Assembly: GCA_031254155.1 (NCBI GenBank)
Contig: JAIRVA010000204.1
Location: 1 to 17,973, forward strand
DNA length: 17,973 nt
Direction: 5' to 3'
From: Propionibacteriaceae bacterium
GTDB taxonomy: Bacteria; Actinomycetota; Actinomycetes; Propionibacteriales; Propionibacteriaceae
Shown here: one piece after another, positions 6,643-11,461 of the stretch
Position numbering within the stretch: the first letter of the stretch is position 1
Layout: each line of letters starts with the position of its first letter
The notes under the pieces: generated by a model
The model's database searches: none
Told to the model about the DNA's origin: nothing
Seen by the model: only the letters and a program-made list of their open reading frames with translations
Program-made: the position numbers and the translations under genes

Positions 6643-7278
6643 ATGGCAATAGTTCATGTGATGCGCCACGGTCAAGTCGATAATCCGAGGGGCGTACTGT
6701 ACGAGCGGTTGCCCGGCTACCACCTGTCCGGTCTCGGACGCCAGATGGCCGAGCAAGCCGCGACATTCTTTGCTGATCTGCCGATCACCCATCTCCGTTG
6801 TTCCCCGCTGGAGCGGGCGCAGGAGTCGATGCGACCCATCGCGGCTCTGTTTCCCCTCGTCGACGTCGTAACCGACACCCGACTCATCGAGGCTGGCAAC
6901 GTGTTCGCGGGCCAGGTCATGGGCTCCACCGGCGCGGCGGCGAAGTCGCCGCGGAACTGGCGGTACCTGACGGACCCCTTCCGCCCGAGTTGGGGTGAGC
7001 CATACGCCGACATCGCCCGCCGTATGACCGCCGGCATCCTCGCCGCCGCGGAAACCGTCGGCCTGGGCGGCCAAGCCGCCCTCGTCTCGCACCAACTGCC
7101 CATCTGGGTCGCCCGGTTGTTGGCCGAGGGCAAACACCTCTGGCACGATCCCCGTAAGCGCGAATGTACCTTGGCGTCGGTGACAAGCTTCCACGTCGAT
7201 GGCGGGTACATCCGGGGGATCGACTACGCCGAGCCTGCCCGCGACCTCCTCCCCGCCGGCCCCCACTTCGGGTTTTAG
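6643..7278 (+). CDS. Histidine phosphatase family protein (phosphoglycerate mutase-like)
   Basis: 211 residues, normal for the branch. The phosphate-accepting motif is MRHGQ with His9 as the transient phospho-acceptor. Other expected residues are Arg58 in SPLERAQES, Glu83 in LIEAGN, and the second catalytic His150 in LVSHQLPIW. The fold acts on phosphate monoesters; the substrate cannot be told from sequence, and true phosphoglycerate mutase is unlikely at this length and with this weak similarity. ATG 6643 has AAGGA five bases upstream. It follows the bS22-type gene by 31 bases and may share its transcript. Identical CGGCCGCGGCCG palindromes flank it. Confidence 0.88.
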   Translation: MAIVHVMRHGQVDNPRGVLYERLPGYHLSGLGRQMAEQAATFFADLPITHLRCSPLERAQESMRPIAALFPLVDVVTDTRLIEAGNVFAGQVMGSTGAAAKSPRNWRYLTDPFRPSWGEPYADIARRMTAGILAAAETVGLGGQAALVSHQLPIWVARLLAEGKHLWHDPRKRECTLASVTSFHVDGGYIRGIDYAEPARDLLPAGPHFGF

Positions 7279-7290
7279 ACCTGGGTACGG

Positions 7291-7302
7291 CGGCCGCGGC
7301 CG
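7291..7302. repeat. CGGCCGCGGCCG palindrome, right copy
   Basis: Identical to the 12-mer at 6614-6625, on the other side of the phosphatase gene. Its last base overlaps element S copy 3. Confidence 0.5.
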
Positions 7303-7320
7303 CGAAAGTATGAAAACGCG
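7302..7320 (+). repeat. Dispersed element S, copy 3 (short)
   Basis: gcgaaagtatgaaaacgcg differs by one base from copies 1 and 2. Only this first block is preserved; a remnant of the second (gaccgatc) follows at about 7333. It lies 24 bases after the phosphatase stop in the sense direction. Confidence 0.6.
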
Positions 7321-7357
7321 GACTGGACGAGCGACCGATCTTTGCCGTGATATGGCA

Positions 7358-7363
7358 TATGCT
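7358..7363 (+). promoter_or_regulatory. -10 box TATGCT, predicting a leaderless toxin mRNA
   Basis: TATGCT ends exactly six bases (ggtctc) before the ATG at 7370. No ribosome binding site fits in that gap. In actinobacteria such spacing marks leaderless transcripts that begin with the start codon. Confidence 0.5.
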
Positions 7364-7369
7364 GGTCTC

Positions 7370-7618
7370 ATGAGGTTCAAAATCGCGAGCCACGCGAGAT
7401 CCCACGGGGTCAGCAAGAACCGTCTAATCCACGCGTTGGCCCATGCAACAGCGATTGATGAGTCGACAGAACCTGGCCGAATCATCATCTTTGGCCCTGA
7501 CCCGACTGGTACCCACCTTCGGATAGTCGGCAAACGGGCTCTGGAAGACCCTGACCTCATCATTATCATTCATGCAATGCCTGCCGAATGGACCCGAGAG
7601 AGGAAGTGGAATGACTAA
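7370..7618 (+). CDS. Small BrnT-like toxin candidate
   Basis: 82 residues. The N-terminus (FKIASHARSHGVS) is followed by beta-rich segments RIIIFGPDPTG, HLRIVGKRA and DLIIIIHAMPAEW. This pattern, ending in an IIHAM(P) strand, belongs to a family of small proteins encoded just before RHH proteins in actinobacteria. It resembles BrnT/RelE-fold ribonuclease toxins, but I cannot assign the family with certainty. ATG 7370 is chosen because homologues start at this point and a -10 box lies six bases before it; the longer frame from 7199 would overlap the phosphatase gene. The 3' end overlaps the next gene by eight bases, so the pair is translationally coupled with the toxin candidate first. Confidence 0.65.
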   Translation: MRFKIASHARSHGVSKNRLIHALAHATAIDESTEPGRIIIFGPDPTGTHLRIVGKRALEDPDLIIIIHAMPAEWTRERKWND

Positions 7619-7922
7619 CAGCACCATGGACGCACTGGTTTACGCCGGTGAGATCGACTTGGACGCCGAGGTGGTCCACGACGCCGCCACTGGCGTACGC
7701 CTCACCAACGCCTTGGTCGAAGACGAGAACGACCGCATCGACCGGCGGTACGGGCTCATCCCGGGCGGAAAGTCCTTGTCGGGGGATGGGAGTCAATCGC
7801 CGGTGGTACGACTGGTCGTGTCGACCGCCACGAAGGAGAAGATCGTCCGGGCTGCGGCAGCCGAGGGGATGAGCATCTCCCGCTGGCTACGCCGGACCGT
7901 CGAGGATAAGCTCGCCGCCTAA
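7611..7922 (+). CDS. RHH antitoxin partner of the BrnT-like gene
   Basis: 103 residues. The C-terminal ~40 residues (64-101) fit a ribbon-helix-helix domain: strand SPVVRLVVS, helix TKEKIVRAAAAEG, turn MSIS, helix RWLRRTVEDKLAA. The N-terminal ~60 residues are acidic (EIDLDAEVVHDAATG, LVEDENDRID) and may bind the toxin. The ATG at 7611 has AGGAAG upstream within the end of the toxin gene and overlaps it by eight bases. By analogy with other type II pairs it should neutralise the toxin and repress the operon from the 7340-7369 region; this is inference. Palindrome R1 begins two bases after the stop codon. Confidence 0.65.
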   Translation: MTNSTMDALVYAGEIDLDAEVVHDAATGVRLTNALVEDENDRIDRRYGLIPGGKSLSGDGSQSPVVRLVVSTATKEKIVRAAAAEGMSISRWLRRTVEDKLAA

Positions 7923-7923
7923 A

Positions 7924-7972
7924 GACAGGGCGTGATCCCGCGGCATGATGCCGCCAAATCACACCCGGTCTG
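7924..7972. repeat. Dispersed palindrome R, copy R1
   Basis: Outer arms are agacagggcgtgat (7924-7937) and atcacacccggtct (7959-7972), 12 of 14 pairs matching. The inner dyad is gcggcat-g-atgccgc (7941-7955). It lies between the RHH antitoxin and the first broken PIN gene. There is no U-tract. The core is nearly identical to R2 (11403-11449) and related to R3 (15664-15702). Confidence 0.75.
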
Positions 7973-7993
7973 CTGCCTACCGGCCAGCCGTGA

Positions 7994-8221
7994 CGACGTA
8001 CGAGGCTGCTCGCGACGTGGGTACGGACGATCCGGCGTCTCCGCGCGACCGTCCTTCCCGTCACGGATGAGCACGGCATCTTGGCCGGCCACCTCGACTG
8101 GTCGCACAAGGACCCGTTCGACCGGATGTTGGCCGCCCAGGCCGTTCTGGAGGACGCGACCCTGGTCAGTGCCGATGCGGCCTTCGACTCTGCGCCGGGG
8201 GTACGACGGTTGTGGTCGTGA
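7994..8221 (+). pseudogene. C-terminal remnant of a PIN-domain (VapC-type) toxin
   Basis: This frame opens after a stop at 7991-7993 and ends at TGA 8219-8221. It reads as the last ~75 residues of a PIN protein: LPVTDEHGILAGHLDWSHKD, then DPFDRMLAAQAVLEDATLV with a catalytic-type Asp, SADAAF with a second Asp, and PGVRRLW at the end. The first half, with the N-terminal catalytic Asp and the Glu, is missing. No proper start codon or ribosome site precedes the homology. It begins ~20 bases after R1, as if truncation occurred beside the palindrome. The complete gene belonged to the group with an HRDPFDRMLAAQA-like motif, usually paired with a Phd antitoxin; no such antitoxin is present. Confidence 0.75.
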
Positions 8222-8222
8222 G

Positions 8223-8588
8223 TCCGACGGGTTCGTACCCATCTGCTACGACTGGTCCGCGACGGTCGACCCCACCGAGTGCTGCTTGTCCGTACTCACC
8301 ATCGCCGAACTCCGCCGCGGCCTCGTCCTCCTCGAAGCCCGTGGCGCCACCGCCAGAGCCCAGCGCATCGGGGCCTGGCTGGAACGACTTCAGGAAACGT
8401 ACGAACCCCGGATTATCCCGATCACCCGGGCTGTGGCCTATGCCTGGGCGAACCTGCCCGCCAACCGGAGCGACATCGACTCCCTCCTCGCCGCCACGGC
8501 CCTCGCGCTCGGTCTCACCGTCGTCACGCGGAACGTGTCCGACTTCGCTGGTACGGGGGTCACCGTACTCAACCCCTTCAGCGTGTGA
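8223..8588 (+). pseudogene. N-terminally truncated PIN-domain toxin of a second type
   Basis: The frame encodes DPTECCLSVLTIAELRRG, a central helical part (RIGAWLERLQETY), SDIDSLLAATALALGLTVV, TRNVSDF and VLNPF, the end of a FitB/VapC-like PIN protein. The N-terminal strand with the first catalytic Asp (normally LDTNV) is absent; recognisable homology begins near 8235-8253. The only upstream starts in frame (GTG 8169, ATG 8175) lie inside the previous PIN fragment, read in another frame. So two unrelated PIN 3' halves are joined tail to head. The Glu in AELRRG and the Asp residues near SDIDSLL remain. The 3' end overlaps the convergent vapC by 11 bases. Probably inactive. Confidence 0.7.
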
Positions 8589-8955
8589 CCTCGACTCCCA
8601 CCGCCCGGGCGACCTTGGCCAACGCCGCATCGAAGGTGGCCAGGCGGGCACCAAGGGTACGGGCTGTATCGAGGACGCAGCAATCTGGGAGCTTGCACGG
8701 GGTGGTCGCCCGCAGAATGGCGAGGCGGTACGAGTGGCCGTCATCCGGTACCCACGTGTTCAACCCCAGGCGGAGAACCCCCCGCCGGAAGTCCGCCAAC
8801 GTACCCGTTTTGGCTGGTCCGACGGCACATTCGGCCAGGGTCAGCGGGTGAAGGTACAACTCTTCTTCGGTGTCCACGATCTCCAGCGCCGCGGTGGCGT
8901 GGGGATCATCGGCCCGAAAGAACGCGATCACGACGCAGGCGTCGAGGACGATCAC
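8578..8955 (-). CDS. VapC-family PIN-domain ribonuclease toxin
   Basis: 125 residues, complete. Acidic residues in the expected places are Asp5 (IVLDACVV), Glu42 (TLAECAVG), Asp91 (KLPDCCVLDTA) and Asp109 (ATFDAAL), so the Mg-dependent endoribonuclease site looks intact. PIN toxins usually cut tRNA or rRNA; the target is unknown. It starts GTG at 8955, overlapping the antitoxin stop as GTGA, which implies coupled translation. Lys-Leu-Pro-Asp-Cys in place of the more common A.D..IAA motif marks a known PIN subgroup. It is the last gene of the minus-strand series ATPase, VapB, VapC. Confidence 0.85.
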   Translation of the reverse strand: MIVLDACVVIAFFRADDPHATAALEIVDTEEELYLHPLTLAECAVGPAKTGTLADFRRGVLRLGLNTWVPDDGHSYRLAILRATTPCKLPDCCVLDTARTLGARLATFDAALAKVARAVGVEVTR

Positions 8956-9200
8956 GACCAATCCTCCCGCAGGTCGTCGAGGTACCTCGGCGGATAGGCG
9001 GCACGCAGGCTCCCGAAATGCTCCCACAGGATCGCCCGGCGTGCCGCCCCTTGCTCCGCCAACGCTTCCGCACCCGCCGTGGCCAGCGACGCCATGAGCT
9101 GGCTGGCCGGCCGGCCGGGCCACAGCGTCCGGGCCCGCGCCAATGCCTCCGCCACCTCTGGAGTCACGGTCACCTGAACACGCGGGTAGGTCGTTGCCAT
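8952..9200 (-). CDS. RHH VapB-type antitoxin
   Basis: 82 residues. The N-terminal RHH domain is strand TYPRVQVTVT (4-13), helix PEVAEALARARTLWPG, turn RPASQ, helix LMASLATAGAEALAEQ. The C-terminal tail (RRAILWEHFGSLRAAYPPRYLDDL) would wrap the toxin. ATG 9200 is chosen because the strand begins just after it and a -10 box and palindrome lie six bases upstream; the longer frame from 9236 would run through that operator. The stop overlaps the vapC start. Autorepression through the palindrome at 9207-9230 is likely. It follows the DUF4143-type ATPase gene by 32 bases. Confidence 0.8.
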   Translation of the reverse strand: MATTYPRVQVTVTPEVAEALARARTLWPGRPASQLMASLATAGAEALAEQGAARRAILWEHFGSLRAAYPPRYLDDLREDWS

Positions 9201-9206
9201 GTACGT

Positions 9207-9230
9207 ACTGTACCACCGTGGTGGTACAGT
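9207..9230 (-). promoter_or_regulatory. VapB operator palindrome overlapping a leaderless promoter
   Basis: Arms of 11 bases, actgtaccacc and ggtggtacagt, match perfectly around a 2-base centre. On the minus strand the last six bases of the palindrome, TACAGT (9212-9207), are a TAnnnT -10 box ending six bases before the ATG at 9200. An RHH dimer pair bound here would block the promoter. The site fills almost the whole gap after the ATPase stop (9233). Confidence 0.75.
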
Positions 9231-9232
9231 CC

Positions 9233-10498
9233 TCACGGCCCGAGGAGAGCGAGGGGCACGACGGCAACACCGTCCGGGCGCCGGTACGCCACCGGGCCAG
9301 TGTTCACCACCATCGCGTCAACCACTCGCCCACCGAGCTGGCTCTTCAGCCAGGCCAGATGGCGTGTGTCGCGGTCTTCGCACTTGTCGGAAAGCTTGAC
9401 CTCAATCGCCAGAACGCGCCGGTCGGCGGCCTCCACGACCAGGTCGATCTCGTGGGTACCATCCCCGGTACGCAGGTGGTACGTTGACGCCTCGGCGGCC
9501 TGGGCGAGGACCCGGACGGTCTGGGTGACAAGCGACTCGAAGAGCGCACCCAGCAACGTCGAGTCGGGGGCCACCGTCTCGCCCTCACCCCGCAGCAAGG
9601 ACGCCGACGTGGCACCCAGCAGCCTGGCCGCAAGTGCCGGGTCGACGAGGTGGTGCTTGGGGCTCAGCCCGAGGCGTTTGAGCGGCGACAGCGCGGGTGT
9701 CCAGGCGGGGACCGGGTCAAGGATATAAAGGCGGAGGAGTTCCTCGCGATAGGTGGCGACAGTCTGCCGCGCAGGTTTCTCGGCTTCCCCCGCCGTCGCG
9801 GCGTTGAGGATCGTCGTGTACGCGGCGGTCGTCGCAGTGGCCGCGGCGTACGCGGTCAACCAGGCCGTCAGCGCCGCGGGCCGCCGAACTCTGGCTCCGT
9901 TCTCCTCCAGATCATGATCAACGATCCGTTGTAGGTAGGAGTCGAGTTGCGCCCGTCGCGCCTGCTCGGGGAGGGCTCGTACGGCCGGAAAACCCGACCG
10001 CAGGATCTCATCGACGTAGTCGGCGACCCGTAACTCCGAGACACCGCCCAGATCTGGCCGGCCTGCGAGGAGCGCCGCCAGCGACACCGTGGGTGCGACC
10101 AACCCTCTCTCCGGCATCACCATCGGGCGGACGGCTAGGCGGACGATCCGGCCCGCGCCGGAGTGGATGCGGACGTCCTTGGTCGGGCCAGCCGAACCCG
10201 CCAGCGAGAAACGCCCGCCGGTCGGACGATCGTCCACGCTCGTCTTCACAACATCCCAGACCTCCGGCACCAACTGCCATTCATCGATGAACGTCGGTTC
10301 GGGCAGGCCCGTGACCGCGACCGGATCAGCCTCGATGACCAGCCGCTGCCGCCGGTTGGCCAGGTCGACGTGCGCCGCCGCTCGCCCACTGGCCGTCGCA
10401 GTCTTGCCCACTCCCTTCGCCCCTTCGAGCGCGATGGCAGGCAAGTACGGCAGCAGTTGGTCGAGCTCGTCATCCACGATCCGGCGGGAGTACTCCAC
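9233..10498 (-). CDS. DUF4143-type AAA ATPase with C-terminal nuclease-like fold (copy 1)
   Basis: 421 residues. The N-terminal AAA_14-type ATPase has Walker A EGAKGVGKT (25-33) and Walker B FIDEWQ (70-75). A winged-helix-like segment follows (~230-266, ARQTVATYREELLRLYIL). The C-terminal DUF4143 part (~310-421) carries a PD-(D/E)XK-like pattern: HEIDLVVE (Asp352), then LAIEVK (Glu366, Lys368). The family is abundant in bacteria and archaea, its function is poorly known, and it often sits among toxin-antitoxin genes. GTG 10498 is chosen because the family begins with EYSRRIVDDELD; no ATG exists upstream in frame. Three 23-bp direct repeats lie right at the start. vapB-vapC follow on the same strand. 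It differs clearly from the copy at 15813, so the two are not recent duplicates. Confidence 0.85.
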   Translation of the reverse strand: MEYSRRIVDDELDQLLPYLPAIALEGAKGVGKTATASGRAAAHVDLANRRQRLVIEADPVAVTGLPEPTFIDEWQLVPEVWDVVKTSVDDRPTGGRFSLAGSAGPTKDVRIHSGAGRIVRLAVRPMVMPERGLVAPTVSLAALLAGRPDLGGVSELRVADYVDEILRSGFPAVRALPEQARRAQLDSYLQRIVDHDLEENGARVRRPAALTAWLTAYAAATATTAAYTTILNAATAGEAEKPARQTVATYREELLRLYILDPVPAWTPALSPLKRLGLSPKHHLVDPALAARLLGATSASLLRGEGETVAPDSTLLGALFESLVTQTVRVLAQAAEASTYHLRTGDGTHEIDLVVEAADRRVLAIEVKLSDKCEDRDTRHLAWLKSQLGGRVVDAMVVNTGPVAYRRPDGVAVVPLALLGP

Positions 10499-10499
10499 C

Positions 10500-10557
10500 C
10501 ATCTATCTAACCATATTTCGATGTTCTGTTTAACGAATTTCTGGAGTTCTACCTAAC
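10500..10557 (-). repeat. Three direct repeats of 23-bp period before ATPase copy 1
   Basis: On the minus strand GTTAGGTAGAAC (10557-10546), GTTAAACAGAAC (10534-10523) and GTTAGATAGATG (10511-10500) recur at exactly 23 bases. The 11-base spacers also share GAAAT-like cores. The last unit runs into the GTG start at 10498. The patch is AT-rich in a GC-rich genome, so it must also hold the promoter. The layout suggests cooperative binding of a regulator, perhaps the ATPase's own winged helix. Confidence 0.6.
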
Positions 10558-10681
10558 AAAATTCAGATCATCGAGCCGAGGCCTCCCCCGTAATATGGCA
10601 CATCCTGGGTTCGTGATGTGCGACGCGACGCACCCGCTCCTCTCGCCTGACTAACACCAGTAAGCCAGCGAACATTGCGCT

Positions 10682-11083
10682 CTACGTCCGCACCACGAGT
10701 TCGGCCGCAACATGCTGTGCCGCCAGTTTACGGTCAAATGTCAGCAGCGGAGTATTGCCTGATGTACGAGCTTCCTCCGCCAGGTAACAATCGGTGTACG
10801 ACATCGCGGGATGATCAACGAAGCACTGGATCACCGATCCAAGAAATCCCTTGTCAGCCTCAATTGCGGAGTCGGACAGCAGCGCGCGGACGACCGCCGC
10901 CGTTTGCGGGCGCGTCAGCCCGTAGTGGTGTTGGAGGGCGTGTACCATCTCGTTGACCGCGGTGTTGGTCACACGGTAGCGAGCCCGCGGCCGCGTGACA
11001 AGTTCTCTGACTGCCTCGTACTGATCCGGTACATCCCGCAACGTGAGGCGCAACAGCAGATTGGTGTCGAGGGTGGGCGACAT
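10682..11083 (-). CDS. VapC-family PIN-domain ribonuclease toxin, AbrB-paired
   Basis: 133 residues, complete. Catalytic-type acids are Asp6 (TLDTNLLL), Glu45 (AVNEMVHAL), Asp98 (SYTDCYLAEEA) and Asp117 (LTFDRKL). The LDTN start and SYTDC motif place it in the PIN group commonly paired with AbrB/MazE-like antitoxins. ATG 11083 overlaps the antitoxin stop as ATGA; an earlier in-frame start would lie inside the antitoxin gene. Predicted activity is Mg-dependent RNA cleavage; the target is unknown. Downstream towards the ATPase is 124 bases of gap plus the 23-bp repeats. Confidence 0.85.
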   Translation of the reverse strand: MSPTLDTNLLLRLTLRDVPDQYEAVRELVTRPRARYRVTNTAVNEMVHALQHHYGLTRPQTAAVVRALLSDSAIEADKGFLGSVIQCFVDHPAMSYTDCYLAEEARTSGNTPLLTFDRKLAAQHVAAELVVRT

Positions 11084-11328
11084 CACGTCCTCGGTTCCCG
11101 GGTCTCGTAGAAGGCGTGAACATCCTCCAGGGGCGGCGTACCGGGCGCGATCCAGGAGTGAAAGCGGGCGGAGAGCTCGTCCCACGTCTCGCGGCGCCGG
11201 AAAACCGCCTCCTGGTCATCGGCCCGCGTGTCGAACACGACCGTGTCGCCTGCCTTGAGACCGAGGCGCCGCCGGAGTTCGGCAGGGACCACAATCTGGC
11301 CCTTGCTAGAAACCGTTGCCGTCAGCAT
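11083..11328 (-). CDS. AbrB/SpoVT-type antitoxin (VapB-like)
   Basis: 81 residues. The N-terminal swapped-hairpin AbrB domain is clear: TATVSSKGQIVVPAELRRRL (3-22), then GLKAGDTVVF. The C-terminal part (ETWDELSARFHSWI, PPLEDVHAFYETR) should contact the toxin. ATG 11328 is preferred because AbrB-type proteins begin just before TATVSSKGQ; a GTG four codons upstream (11340) is possible. GGTGAG lies close upstream. The stop overlaps the toxin start (ATGA). It would neutralise the PIN toxin and repress the operon, possibly through the direct repeats at 11352-11380. Confidence 0.85.
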   Translation of the reverse strand: MLTATVSSKGQIVVPAELRRRLGLKAGDTVVFDTRADDQEAVFRRRETWDELSARFHSWIAPGTPPLEDVHAFYETREPRT

Positions 11329-11351
11329 AAGCTCACCCACTCTCCCGCGAC

Positions 11352-11380
11352 CGCTTTACCCTCAGCCTATCGCTTTACCC
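11352..11380 (-). promoter_or_regulatory. Direct repeat, candidate operator of the AbrB-type pair
   Basis: CGCTTTACCC occurs at 11352-11361 and again at 11371-11380, a 19-base period. On the coding strand it reads gggtaaagcg twice, 24-52 bases before the AbrB-type ATG. The position fits autoregulation by the AbrB-domain protein. Confidence 0.45.
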
Positions 11381-11402
11381 ACCCGCAGGGGTCCTGCTAT
11401 GG

Positions 11403-11449
11403 GATAGGGCGTGATCCCGCGGCATCATGCCGCCGAATCACGCCCTATC
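11403..11449. repeat. Dispersed palindrome R, copy R2
   Basis: The best copy. Arms gatagggcgtgat and atcacgccctatc match perfectly over 13 bases. The inner dyad gcggcat-c-atgccgc is also perfect. It lies 12 bases after the mutB stop and before the AbrB-type pair. It could stop mutB transcription as an RNA hairpin, but there is no U-tract, and copies elsewhere are not tied to gene ends. Confidence 0.8.
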
Positions 11450-11461
11450 GTGGCCTTGGGC

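Noticed and set aside
11403..11449. R2 as a simple mutB terminator
   Set aside because: No U-tract on either strand, and related copies sit at places that are not gene ends; kept as a dispersed repeat.
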